Source: Vulcanimicrobiota bacterium
GTDB taxonomy: Bacteria; Vulcanimicrobiota; Xenobia; Xenobiales; JADMJV01
DNA: 64,000 nucleotides
Direction: 5' to 3'
Assembly (NCBI GenBank): GCA_019637395.1
Contig: JAHBVR010000014.1
Span: 186,001-250,000 of the forward strand
A program made the translations under genes and the position numbers. This document shows, piece after piece, positions 27,105 to 35,706 of the stretch. Each line of letters opens with the position of its first letter. The first letter of the stretch is position 1. The notes below the pieces were generated by a model, which was given only the letters and a program-made list of their open reading frames with translations, searched no databases and was not told the origin of the DNA.

Positions 27105-28763
27105 ATGAATGTCGGCAGTATTCAGGCACCCACGCCGCTCCTGCGCTTGAGCAAAACGACCTCTCCTGTTGCCACCGTCACCGAGGACGCCAGTCGTTGT
27201 TGGAAGCCTACCTCAGAATGGGCGGGGCGGTTGGTCCTGCCATCTTCAGAGGCACGTCGCGAGGGTGGGGTGTATCTAGAAGTTCTCCAGGCGCCTGGCC
27301 AACACGCTGGCTTGAAGGGCAGGAAAGTCTGGCTCAATTTTCAAGAGGCCGGCTGGGTCGACCGCGTTACCACGGATGTTGAATTCTCGAAGCGCACTCG
27401 GAAAAGTAAAGGGATGGGGCACGTCCACCCTGACCGAATCAATGGTTGGGAGCAGGTGTCCCCCTTAGAAAGCCTGGCCGGTGCCCGTCCCCAGGACGAC
27501 ATGCTGGTAAGTCTCAAGAATCCCAAGCTGGTGGGAGGTGAGTTACGCATAGAGCGCGAGCCGGTGCAAATTTCCGGCACTCACAAAGCTTTGGTGACCT
27601 TCGAAGAGAAAATTGACGCTCATACCTGGAAAGTCCGCCACTTCAATCCCGAAACCAGGCAATTTGATGGCCCCAGCCAGGAGGTGCGCACGCAAGGGCG
27701 CAGCGACCTGGCCCCGATGGCTGACCGTCGAGCCAACCGTAAGGGTTGGTATCTTTATGCGGAACCCGACTCCAAGGGAACGATGGTGGTTGCGGCTCTC
27801 GAGCCCAAGGAGCTCTTTGAGCTGCCGCCTGATCAGATGGTCCGCGGTCAAGAATCGTCCTCCCACTACTTGAGGAATGAAAATTGGCGGATGGAGCCGC
27901 AGTGTAAGGGTCAGATGAGCAAGACCCTTCTGCTTCCCTCCGAAACCTCCCAGGAAACCGTTCCGTCTCTTTCGAGTAAAGCTCAGGAGCTTTTTAAACT
28001 GGGCGACCAGGCTCTGGTGCTCCACCTGTTTGGTGGGGCGGTCGGCGCACCCGCCATGATGGGCATTTATGCGGGGCACTTTTCTTTCGGACTGGCCAAA
28101 GTGGTTCAAGATGAGTTCACCCAGGAACCCCGCTTTGAGATCGAGTACAAGCAAGTCTACGCTCACAATCGCGGAGGCGTAATTTCCGGAAGCCAACAGT
28201 GGCACGCCTACATGGGCGACACCACGCGCGGCTACCTCTACGACCGGCCGGTTACCGACGCGCTGATCCCTATCCCCGAGCTGTTCGACGACTCGAAGGG
28301 TTCGGTCCCGTCGGATTTTCTCGAGCAGCGCCTGGAAGAAGTCATGGCGCGCTACCGTTCCGGCCACGGGGACGGCTCTTCCCAGGTGACGGCCGCCCAG
28401 AATTGCTCTCAAGACTCTTCGCAGGCGCTTTACGCGGCCGGTTCCGATTGGAAAAAAGCTATCTCCGAGGGCAAATTAAACCCTGGACTGGAGATAGTCG
28501 CCGCCGAACTGGCCGGCCATCTAACTCCCTGGTTCGGCCTCGCGCCGCGCGAGTGGCAGAAAACCGCCAACAATGAAAAGGTAGGCCAGCACACTTTTCG
28601 CTGGATTCCCGCCTTCAAGTCCCCCAAGACGATTCTGCCTCGTAAGAATTTCGAGGCCCTGGCCGACATGGCCCTGGACAAAGGCCGACCCGTGATGCTG
28701 GTCAAGACCGATGTCCTCGGAGCCGACAACCCCGACACCATACCTTCCGCTCCTTTCGGCTAA
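27105..28763 (+). CDS. Large leader-bearing protein with papain-like C-terminal domain
   Basis: 552 residues from the ATG at 27105 (MNVGSIQAPTPLLRLS). There is no signal peptide; the first ~35 residues are Ser/Thr/Pro-rich. The C-terminal ~270 residues contain AGHFSFGLAKVVQDEF, FEIEYKQVYAHNRGG, WHAYMGDTTRGYLYDRP and AQNCSQDSSQALYAA. From memory this resembles the extra-membrane part of cyanobacterial proteins annotated as predicted Abi (CAAX) proteases; the conserved His, Asn and Cys would fit a papain-like fold. This similarity was not checked. The role is unknown; delivery outside the cytoplasm by a non-Sec route is an inference from the leader. Confidence 0.6.
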   Translation: MNVGSIQAPTPLLRLSKTTSPVATVTEDASRCWKPTSEWAGRLVLPSSEARREGGVYLEVLQAPGQHAGLKGRKVWLNFQEAGWVDRVTTDVEFSKRTRKSKGMGHVHPDRINGWEQVSPLESLAGARPQDDMLVSLKNPKLVGGELRIEREPVQISGTHKALVTFEEKIDAHTWKVRHFNPETRQFDGPSQEVRTQGRSDLAPMADRRANRKGWYLYAEPDSKGTMVVAALEPKELFELPPDQMVRGQESSSHYLRNENWRMEPQCKGQMSKTLLLPSETSQETVPSLSSKAQELFKLGDQALVLHLFGGAVGAPAMMGIYAGHFSFGLAKVVQDEFTQEPRFEIEYKQVYAHNRGGVISGSQQWHAYMGDTTRGYLYDRPVTDALIPIPELFDDSKGSVPSDFLEQRLEEVMARYRSGHGDGSSQVTAAQNCSQDSSQALYAAGSDWKKAISEGKLNPGLEIVAAELAGHLTPWFGLAPREWQKTANNEKVGQHTFRWIPAFKSPKTILPRKNFEALADMALDKGRPVMLVKTDVLGADNPDTIPSAPFG

Positions 28764-28894
28764 GCGAGCGGCCGGGGCACTAAGCGCTCCTTCTCCCTCC
28801 CGCGCACCCACCGCTATCTTTTGCGACGCGGGCAGTTGGAGGCGGAACAGGATGGTCAGTGACACGGGACACGCTGACTTCCATAAATGATTCT

Positions 28895-28915
28895 ACACCT
28901 GATTCTCTTTGCGAA
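28895..28915 (+). repeat. Left 21-bp direct repeat flanking the nuclease/RHH cassette
   Basis: Exact copy of the repeat at 30435-30455. It begins ACACCTGATTC and ends CTTTGCGAA. Flanking bases differ at both ends. The 28764-29089 stretch otherwise holds no supported gene. Confidence 0.85.
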
Positions 28916-29089
28916 TGAGTGGGCTTTGGCGTTCAGGGCGGCGGTTGCGGGGCTTGGTTGTGGGGTTTGTGTGAGCAAGCTTGATGGGCCGGGAGTGGAT
29001 TGTGTGCCTGTAGTGTGCCAGAACTCTTTTTCTGGAAGACATTTTTTTCGGAGGCGTCCCAAGCTAGTAGAACGAAGCCAATCTTGCCA

Positions 29090-30115
29090 ATGGAGATTGC
29101 TACCGCCCTCATAAACAAGGTGAGCGAACTCATCGAGTCCTCGCGACAGAAGGTGGCGGCCAGCGTGAATGCGGAGCTGACCCTCCTCTATTGGCGCATC
29201 GGGCGTCTCCTTCAGAGCGAAATCGCGACTGGTGGGCGTGCGGACTATGGCAAACAAGTCGTGGCTGGCCTTTCAAGTAGCCTGACACAAGAATACGGTC
29301 GAGGTTGGGGAAAGCGCCAATTACACTACTGCATCCGCCTGTCCGAAGCGTTCCCCGAGGAAATTGTGCACACAGTGTGTGCACAATTGAGTTGGTCTCA
29401 CCTGCGCCTGCTTGTGTCCATGGACGAACCCGTCAAACGTGCCTTTTATCTTCAGATGGCCACAACGGAGCACTGGTCTGTCCGCCAGTTGAACGAACGA
29501 ATTCAATCAATGCTTTTCGAGCGTACTGCTATATCTAGAAAGCCTGAAGAGACGATTGAGCTCGAACTAGCGAAGCTCCAAGACCAGCAGCTTTCAACGG
29601 ATCTGATCCTCAAAGACCCATACTTACTGGACTTCCTCGGTTTGAATGATCACTATTTAGAGAAGGACTTGGAGGACGCGATTCTCCGAGAGCTAGAGCA
29701 GTTTCTACTGGAGCTCGGGTCAGGGTTTACATTCGTCGCCCGCCAAAAGCGGTTGCAGATAGACGATGATGATTTCTACCTCGACCTACTATTCTACAAT
29801 CGCAAGCTAAAGCGCTTGGTGGCGATCGAGCTGAAAATAGGAGACTTCCGCCCCGAGTACAAAGGCCAGATGGAACTATACCTACGCTGGCTAGCCCGAC
29901 ACGAGCAGGAGCCGAGCGAGGAAGCCCCCATTGGAATTATACTTTGCGCAGGCAAAAAGCAGGAACAAATTGAGCTCCTGGAACTGGACAAGAGCGGTAT
30001 ACACGTCGCGGAATACCTTACCGTCCTTCCTCCCCGGGACATTTTGCAAGCACGCTTTCGTCGAGCCATCGAGACCGCCCAACTCAGCATGGAAGCAAAA
30101 GACCTCGAGAAGTGA
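29090..30115 (+). CDS. DUF1016 (YhcG-type) PD-(D/E)XK nuclease
   Basis: 341 residues from the ATG at 29090. The N-terminal DUF1016 helical domain (LINKVSELIESSRQKVAASV, LLYWRIGRLLQSE, WGKRQLHYCIRLSEAFPEE, QLSWSHLRLLVSM) is followed by the PD-(D/E)XK nuclease domain (FYLDLLFYNRKLKRLVAIEL with Lys, then DFRPEYKGQMELYLRWL). YhcG homologues occur widely in defence islands and near restriction systems. Base composition is clearly lower in GC than in its neighbours, which suggests transfer. It lies between exact 21-bp direct repeats with an RHH gene facing it. Confidence 0.9.
   Translation: MEIATALINKVSELIESSRQKVAASVNAELTLLYWRIGRLLQSEIATGGRADYGKQVVAGLSSSLTQEYGRGWGKRQLHYCIRLSEAFPEEIVHTVCAQLSWSHLRLLVSMDEPVKRAFYLQMATTEHWSVRQLNERIQSMLFERTAISRKPEETIELELAKLQDQQLSTDLILKDPYLLDFLGLNDHYLEKDLEDAILRELEQFLLELGSGFTFVARQKRLQIDDDDFYLDLLFYNRKLKRLVAIELKIGDFRPEYKGQMELYLRWLARHEQEPSEEAPIGIILCAGKKQEQIELLELDKSGIHVAEYLTVLPPRDILQARFRRAIETAQLSMEAKDLEK
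29362..29388. repeat. Perfect palindrome inside the DUF1016 gene
   Basis: AATTGTGCACACA (29362-29374), one central G, then its exact reverse complement (29376-29388): two 13-bp arms. It codes for EIVHTVCAQL, just before the conserved QLSWSH segment. Confidence 0.9.
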
Positions 30116-30147
30116 CAATGGTGCAACGGGCGTTGCACAAATACTGC

Positions 30148-30363
30148 TCACTGCAGGGTAGAAGCGTCGACCGGAGCCTGAGAATCCTTCAGACGTTCCC
30201 AGTCTTCCCGAATCAATCGTTCTATGTAGCTCCGCACCCCCTCCTCCCTGGACTTGAGCCACTCGTAGACATCCTGGCTGAACCTAACCGTGATCTTAGG
30301 AGCTCCTGGCTCGGAACCGCTGTAGAGCTTTGGGCGGCCTGGGCCGCGTTTCGATCCATTCAT
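30148..30363 (-). CDS. Ribbon-helix-helix (CopG/Arc-like) DNA-binding protein
   Basis: 71 residues from the ATG at 30363, preceded by GGAAG about 10 bases upstream. A basic GPGRPK start is followed by APKITVRFSQDVYEWLKSR (beta strand and helix A) and VRSYIERLIREDWERLK (helix B), the RHH fold of antitoxins and small autoregulators. It converges with the nuclease gene 32 bases away. It could be an antitoxin, a repressor of the cassette or a plasmid-type regulator; no toxin other than the nuclease is present. Confidence 0.7.
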   Translation of the reverse strand: MNGSKRGPGRPKLYSGSEPGAPKITVRFSQDVYEWLKSREEGVRSYIERLIREDWERLKDSQAPVDASTLQ

Positions 30364-30404
30364 TAAATTGTGTCTTCCATTTATTGGCTTAGTGACTTCC
30401 ACAA

Positions 30405-30433
30405 ACTATACTATACTGGCCCCAATCTATCCA
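30405..30433 (-). promoter_or_regulatory. Candidate promoter of the RHH gene
   Basis: On the minus strand TGGATA (30433-30428) and TATAGT (30410-30405) are separated by 17 bases, a good sigma-70 arrangement. The -10 hexamer is tandemly repeated (30415-30410), a place where an RHH protein could bind to repress itself. Confidence 0.45.
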
Positions 30434-30434
30434 G

Positions 30435-30455
30435 ACACCTGATTCTCTTTGCGAA
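30435..30455 (+). repeat. Right 21-bp direct repeat flanking the nuclease/RHH cassette
   Basis: Exact copy of 28895-28915, 1540 bases away. A shorter match (TGACTTCCA-AAA) also precedes each repeat, at about 28875 and 30393, suggesting a longer, partly eroded duplication. Confidence 0.85.
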
Positions 30456-30475
30456 AGGGGTTGTACCAGTGCCCC

Positions 30476-31230
30476 TCAGGCGGTGCTCAGTTGTGCGCGC
30501 AGGTGACGCCTATCCTGCTCTGTTCCCCGCCAGCCACACCAAATATCCAGCCAGAAAGCAGTCTCCAATCTCCACTCCTCGCGCAGGTCCTTACCGGTCT
30601 CGTTCAAGAAGCGCGCCCCGCGCGGGGCGTTGCCCTGGATGATCAGCCGGCCCTCGTGCGCATTTTTATGGCATCTCGAACAAATCGTGATCAGATTGTC
30701 GGGCCGGGTCAACCCGCCGTCGGCGTAGAAAATAATGTGATGGACTTCGAGCCAGAGCGTGTTGGGGCAGCAGGGCACGGCACAACAGTAACCGTCGCGT
30801 CGCAGAATACCGCGCCGTTGGGCTTTGCTGGGAACCCTGGAGCGCGGATGGACGATCTGGACACCCTTGCATACGGTTCACGTCCGTCCAGCCCAAGTCC
30901 GCCAGGGCTTCCTCACGCAGGTGTTGCAACTGCCCCTCATCAACCGGCCGTTCCGCCGATTTCTCCGCGAACAGCATTTCAATCGCTTCCGCCATGGAAA
31001 GTGCGCGATCCTCTTTCTGGCAAATCGTCTGCAGGCCACAGCATAGTGCACCCGCCGGAACAACCGTGTTCAAGATAGGCGCCTGTCCGTTCAATCGCCA
31101 GCAGCAGTCGTCCAAGCAAGGCTTGATAGCGAGTCAGGGTTCCGGCCGATTTTGTGGCCAGATGATGCAAGGCCAAAGGGTCTATTTGCATCACTTCATC
31201 CAGGGTTAATGAGACGGGATCGAATTCCAT
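30476..31230 (-). pseudogene. Broken HNH endonuclease (DUF222/13E12-like)
   Basis: The coding sense crosses frames. It starts with MEFDPVSLTLDEVMQIDPLA and a helical region (LLGRLLLAIERTGAYLEHG) from 31230. It continues in another frame near 31080-30880 (LSMAEAIEMLFAEKSAERP, LREEALADLGWTDVNR) and ends in a third with RRDGYCCAVPCCPN, LEVHHIIFYADGG and NLITICSRCHKNAHEG. The last part is a complete HNH motif with zinc-binding Cys residues. At least two frameshifts separate these parts. Such single-protein HNH nucleases are common in mobile or duplicated regions. Confidence 0.75.
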
Positions 31231-31612
31231 ACTACGATTCTACCTGCTGTTAACGCGTTCTTGTCAAATTTAACACCTTCGGAAAAACCACATAACCAGC
31301 CGTTTTAAAAAAAATATTTCCCTTCGCTATATGCCGACAGAGACGACTGGAGCGAGCCGGACGCCAAGCTGCGCGAAATGGGCCTTGGCTGGGATCTGAT
31401 CAGCATTTCCAGGATGAGGCCCAGCGAATGCCTGGGGCTCATTGGAGAGACTCGACCTGGACCAGAGGCGAACGAGAGACTGTTCCTGGATCTGGTACCG
31501 GCATTGGCGGACCCTTTCGATGGTTAGCCTGCATCGCTGATCTTCCGGTTATGCATCGTCCTCAATAGCCGGGCTCGGTGAAGTATCAGCCGCTGACCGA
31601 CTGCACCAAGCC
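31231..31612 (+). other. Intergenic region with a short coding remnant
   Basis: About 31338-31528 one plus frame reads DDWSEPDAKLREMGLGWDLI and ANERLFLDLVPALADPFDG before a TAG, protein-like but without a start. Upstream 31231-31330 is AT-rich (TTTTAAAAAAAATATTT). I see no intact gene. Confidence 0.3.
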
Positions 31613-31858
31613 TCAGGGCAGCACCCAGGCGGGGAAAGGGGCGTTTAACTGCTCGGCGGAGCAGGAAGCGAGCAAGATGTTGGTCAGGGCCTGGGTTCGC
31701 TGGGCGGCCTCGATATCGTTGAACCCGCCGGGGAGAGATTTGGTCGTAAGATTTTGGCCCAGCTCGGCTGTCTTGGGGCAGGCGACTCTCATCCGGTCCA
31801 GCAGAAAGAGCTGCTGGTCCATCGCGTTTTGATTGAAGTTGGTGATGTTGCTTGCCAT
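31613..31858 (-). CDS. Small hypothetical protein
   Basis: 81 residues starting MASNITNFNQNAMDQQLFLL, polar and helical (IEAAQRTQALTNILLASC), with no signal peptide or motif. GAGGG lies about 10 bases before the ATG. The composition is coding-like, and the first 40 residues look like the N-terminus of a longer secreted-type protein; the gene may be truncated. Confidence 0.4.
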   Translation of the reverse strand: MASNITNFNQNAMDQQLFLLDRMRVACPKTAELGQNLTTKSLPGGFNDIEAAQRTQALTNILLASCSAEQLNAPFPAWVLP

Positions 31859-32712
31859 CGGTCGTATCCCTCGCGTTTCTCTTGATGGTCCCAGGATAGC
31901 CGGGGGGACTTGCGGATTTCCTGCGGGAGGCGGTGGAAATGTAACGGCGTTGTTACAGTCTCGGACTGCAAGCAGTTCATCCCTCCGCCTTCAAGCCTGG
32001 ACCCTTCTCTACACTTCCAGGGCTTGATCGGCGTATTCCATCAACTCCAGGTCCCAGCCCGCCAGGCCCTCCCGCAGGGATGAGGAACGGAATGAGTTGG
32101 TATTGGCGACCTCACCCGGGCCATTTGACTTCATGCACACTGGTAAGGCGTCTCCGATTGTAGTGGTATCCCTGGCGGATGGCCATTTACGCAGCGGCGG
32201 CTGCAAGCCCTGGATTCACTGTCAGGGGAATCAGTCTGCGGGTTGCTGGAATTGGCGGACCGGGAGAAAATTGGGAGCATCGGGCACTACCGACGCTTTC
32301 TGGAGGATTCCGGACAGCCAATCTCGGTGCGCCTCAGGGCTGCCGTGGCCCTGAAGAACCTGGGGGATAGGCGCGGACATTCGTTGGTAGAAGAGCAGAG
32401 CCGCGAGTCAGCCAGGAACGAGGACCGGCAGTACGCTCGCAACCGTCTAACTGATAGACGTGCCTGTCAGAAAGTGATCCACCCGGCCCCGGTTATTCTG
32501 CTAAAAGCTGTTCTTATTCCTGTAACGGGACCGATAAGACGGGCCGGTGGTCACGAGGATGTGGCAGTGGTGAGTTAATCTGTCGAGAAGTTCCGCTTCC
32601 ATCTTCGGAGGGACGGCAGCGCTTGGTCCCTGGTTGGAGCACAGACTCTCACCGACGATGACCGCTACCTATCTCGGCTCGCGCGAGACATTCCCAAGGA
32701 GGGCGGCCATTT
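31859..32712 (+). other. Decayed region with HEAT-repeat-like remnant
   Basis: From about 32190 to 32400 a plus frame reads RRLQALDSLSGESVCGLLEL, then HYRRFLEDSGQP and LRAAVALKNLGDRRG, which resembles a HEAT-like helical repeat protein. It has no start and loses coding sense after 32420. On the minus strand a short fragment (LREGLAGWDLELMEYADQAL) ends at 32009. Nothing intact is seen in these 850 bases. Confidence 0.3.
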
Positions 32713-33045
32713 AGAGAAAGCGGCTCGCCAGCGATTGGTGGCGAGACGATTTTGCTTCGGGAGTCAGTGAGGCTTTCATTGGGTTTGTAAAAAGGCTGAT
32801 GCTCCGCCACCCGAAACGCAATTTCTACTTGGTCCTGGACAACGGCACCACTCACTGTAGCGAGATGACCAAGGACTTCTTCGCTAAAAATCCACGGATT
32901 GTTCCTATATTTACGCCCACTCACGCTTCCTGGCTGAACCAAATCGAGATATGGTTCAGCGTGATGAGTCGTCAGGCTCTACGTAAAGTTAGCTTCACCA
33001 GTCGTCAGAAGCTGATCGAAAGACTTGAGGCCTACGTTTCTACTC
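32713..33045 (+). pseudogene. IS630-family transposase fragment
   Basis: The C-terminal half of the DDE domain survives: FIGFVKRL and YLVLDNGTTHCSE (second catalytic Asp), then FTPTHASWLNQIEIWFSVMS with the Glu, and a helical tail (RQKLIERLEAYV). The N-terminal helix-turn-helix and first Asp are missing, and the sequence departs from the family after about 33045. No terminal inverted repeats are evident. The element is dead. Confidence 0.8.
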
Positions 33046-33068
33046 CAAAGACAAGCCGCTTGTCGGCG

Positions 33069-33332
33069 TCACCGCCAGGGAAAGGCGGCGCAGTCGAAAC
33101 ACTGCTCGGGAGTTCCGAAAGGCCGCCCATTGTTGAGATAACTTGGCTCGTAGCCACCCCGCAGCCCTCGGCTCCACGAATAGAAGGCAAACTCCCACTC
33201 GTCGTCACTTCCAAGATACCGAAGGTGGCAAACGGGCTGCTCAACGTCTTCCTCATCAGCAGGCTCCTCGCTAACGCCAGCAAGGTCGGCATCTACGTAG
33301 ACGAATGCGCCACGAACGCGCACGTCCAGCAT
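33069..33332 (-). CDS. Small conserved protein (RVRGxFxYVD type), probably N-truncated
   Basis: 87 residues: LDVRVRGAFVYVDADLAG, CHLRYLGSDDEWEFAFYS, GYEPSYLNNGRPFGTPEQCF and DCAAFPW. From memory this matches small proteins of actinobacteria and cyanobacteria with the ending GTPEEALDCACGLYL, often found near transposase genes; their function is unknown. Typical members carry an extra N-terminal segment, while here an in-frame TAG lies just before the ATG. It may be a 5'-truncated copy next to the IS630 remnant. Confidence 0.5.
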   Translation of the reverse strand: MLDVRVRGAFVYVDADLAGVSEEPADEEDVEQPVCHLRYLGSDDEWEFAFYSWSRGLRGGYEPSYLNNGRPFGTPEQCFDCAAFPWR

Positions 33333-33580
33333 TCTTGCTTTCTAGCATTCATGGCATTTAGGGTAGGTACGAACTTGCCGGAGGGTGCACTGAGCCCTGA
33401 GCGTCCCGTCGGCCGGCGGCATTACAGCCCGGTGAGTTGTTACGGGTTTGTAAAAAATTTTGGGCGGATTGTAGAAAGTTTTCAGCACGGCGCAAGTTTT
33501 ACGAAATCCTAGAATGATAGCCTTTGGAAGTCGAGCGGTTGGCTCTATGAGAGTCACAATTAACCAGGAGGTCTTACCCC

Positions 33581-34948
33581 ATGGCATCAGGGACGGTCAG
33601 TTCTTCTTCGAGCAGTGGTGGCGGCTCGAGCAGCGTCAGCAACTCCGGCGGGGGCAGCAAAACATCCAGCACGGACACGGGCAGCAAGAAGACTGCGCAG
33701 ACCAAGAGTGAGCAGCCCGCGGCCACTCCTACTTTCACCAAGGACGGCATCACACTCACTGCGGAAGCCAAAACTCGGGAAACCTCCAATGCCCCCGACA
33801 TGGGAGCTCTGGCGGCCGCGCTGGGAGAACAGCCGCCCACCTGGAAGGACCAGCTGGGGACGCAGACGATGCAGAAGGGCGCCGATGGCGAGTCGGTGAC
33901 GGCCCTGCAGAGCGCCCTGAATGAAAAGTTGGGCCTTTCGCTGGACACGGACGGCAAGTTCGGACGGGATACGCTCTCGGCCGTCAAAGACTTTCAACAG
34001 CAGAACGGGTTGACCGTCGACGGAATCGTTGGCAAAGACACGCGTGCCGCTTTGCTGGCCGAGAAAAAGGAAGCGGAGCCGGCCAAGCCGTTGGATGCCA
34101 ATCAGTATGCGCTGCTCAACGAGCAATTAGGCAAGGGAACGTTGCAAAAGGGGTCGGACGATAAGGATGCGGTGACCACGCTGCAGAATGCCCTCAATGA
34201 TCGCGGCGCCCAGTTGGGCGTGGACGGGCTCTTTGGCAACAAGACCAAGCAAGCGGTGGAGAGCTTTCAGCGCGAGAACGGGCTGCCGGTCAACGGCAAG
34301 TTCGACGACGCCACCCGGGCGGCGCTGCTCGGGCCCGAGCCGCCCAAGACGCGCGAGCAACTGCAAGACGAGGAAGCCGCTCGGCGAATGGAGGCCAGCC
34401 AGCCGAAGCAGGACGACCTGATCTTCGGAGACAAACTGACCGCCGAAGAACAGCAAAAGGTTCGAGATGTGGCCGCTTCTCTCGGAGCCGACCCCAACGA
34501 CCTGATGGCGGTCATGGCGGCGGAGACCGGCGGCACCTTCGACCCGGCCGAGCGAGCCGGCAAGAACGGCGCGGTGGGGCTGATCCAGTTCACCAATACG
34601 GCCATCACCGAAATGAACAAAGGCCTGCCCAGGGACCAGCAGTTGACCAAGGCGTCCCTCGAACAGATGTCCTTTACCGAACAAATGGACCACGTCCAGT
34701 CCTATTTGCAGACGATGATGGATCGCTACAACGGACCGGCCAACCCGGACCGCGGCGATCTGTATGCGGCCGTTTTTTCCCCGGCACTGGTGGACAACTC
34801 CGATACGGCTCGCATCTACGGAGGCAACAGCAGAGAATATCTCGCCAACAAGAGTTTGGACACCAATCGGGACGGGTTTATCACCCGTAACGAACTGACG
34901 GCGCGCGCCGATGAATGGTATGAGCGCGGCTTGGAAGTCATGGTCTAA
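33581..34948 (+). CDS. Two PG-binding domains plus lytic-transglycosylase-like domain
   Basis: 455 residues, no signal peptide. A Ser/Gly-rich leader (1-60) precedes two PG_binding_1 domains (about 97-160: VTALQSALNEKLGLSLDTDG, LSAVKDFQQQNGLTVDGIVG; about 185-250: AVTTLQNALNDRG, AVESFQRENGLPVNG). A transglycosylase SLT-like domain (about 290-400) has MAVMAAETGGTFDPAERAG and GAVGLIQFTN, the Glu matching the catalytic acid. The C-terminus holds an EF-hand-like loop, DTNRDGFITRNE. It should bind and cut peptidoglycan, yet no Sec signal is seen. AGGAGG lies 9 bases before the ATG, a strong ribosome site. Confidence 0.88.
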   Translation: MASGTVSSSSSSGGGSSSVSNSGGGSKTSSTDTGSKKTAQTKSEQPAATPTFTKDGITLTAEAKTRETSNAPDMGALAAALGEQPPTWKDQLGTQTMQKGADGESVTALQSALNEKLGLSLDTDGKFGRDTLSAVKDFQQQNGLTVDGIVGKDTRAALLAEKKEAEPAKPLDANQYALLNEQLGKGTLQKGSDDKDAVTTLQNALNDRGAQLGVDGLFGNKTKQAVESFQRENGLPVNGKFDDATRAALLGPEPPKTREQLQDEEAARRMEASQPKQDDLIFGDKLTAEEQQKVRDVAASLGADPNDLMAVMAAETGGTFDPAERAGKNGAVGLIQFTNTAITEMNKGLPRDQQLTKASLEQMSFTEQMDHVQSYLQTMMDRYNGPANPDRGDLYAAVFSPALVDNSDTARIYGGNSREYLANKSLDTNRDGFITRNELTARADEWYERGLEVMV

Positions 34949-35109
34949 ATATTCTCGAGCCCAACTGTTCAAGTCTGAAGGGGGCTACAACTACTTACCT
35001 CCTTTCGTGCGAATCATCGTGCCGAGGGGCGGAGCCTGGTTTCAACGAACCCGGATCCATGGCCAATCCAAAGATGCCGTCCGACTTCCGTCCGCTTGGG
35101 GCGACCGGC

Positions 35110-35530
35110 TGACCAAACCAACACGAGTATTCCGGTGCAGTCTTCGCCCTGCTACCTGGCGGCAAGGTTACCCGGCCACTAGAAACCGAACGCCGAGGAG
35201 CTTGATAGCTGGAAGGACACGCAAGAAGAATACGAGTTGCCCGGGTCCTGTCCGGCAGAGTTCATCACCACGGTGACGACTCCAGTGCGGACCATTGAAC
35301 TTCCGCCGCTGCTGGTGGAGGCCGAGTTTCAGAACTTCCAATGGTTCCCGCTTGCGAACGATGACTCTCCTACTCGCAAATAGTCGCCGACCTGGCCAGC
35401 CAAGGATTTCGGCTGCCGAGCGCAGATGAGTGGGAATATGCATGCGCCGCGGGGTCTCGCACTTTATTTCACTGGGGAGACCACGTTCCGTGTGATTGGT
35501 ATCCCGTCGATCCTGCAAGGCAGCTGCCGG
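35110..35530 (+). pseudogene. Broken formylglycine-generating-enzyme (SUMF1/FGE) homologue
   Basis: Coding sense in three frames: AVFALLPGGKVTRPLETERR, then LVEAEFQNFQWFPLANDD, then QGFRLPSADEWEYACAAGSR and FHWGDHVPCDWYPVD. The last piece is the unmistakable FGE-sulfatase core (GxRLPxxxEWEYAxxxG). An extra base near 35195 and a stop at 35380 break the gene. FGE-like domains activate sulfatases or modify peptides. It neighbours a broken NHLM-type exporter. Confidence 0.7.
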
Positions 35531-35706
35531 TTGAGCCAGACTGGGCAGGCATACTCCGACAAAGCCGGGCATTTCCTCGATGGGCACCAGGTCGGCGGCG
35601 CGCAGTTTTCTTCTCCAGGTCGCGAAGGTGGCCACGGCGATCTGTTTCTTCGCACAAAAGTGCTCTGCGTCAGTCCACTGCGGTTGAATTCAGCAAAGAC
35701 TCCGTA

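Noticed and set aside
29391-29402. Extension of the DUF1016 palindrome into a longer CRISPR-like or IS-terminal repeat
   Set aside because: Symmetry stops at 29362 and 29388 and no further copies with regular spacing occur nearby.
32713-33580. Intact IS630 element
   Set aside because: The N-terminal DNA-binding part and first catalytic Asp are missing and no terminal inverted repeats or TA duplication could be found.
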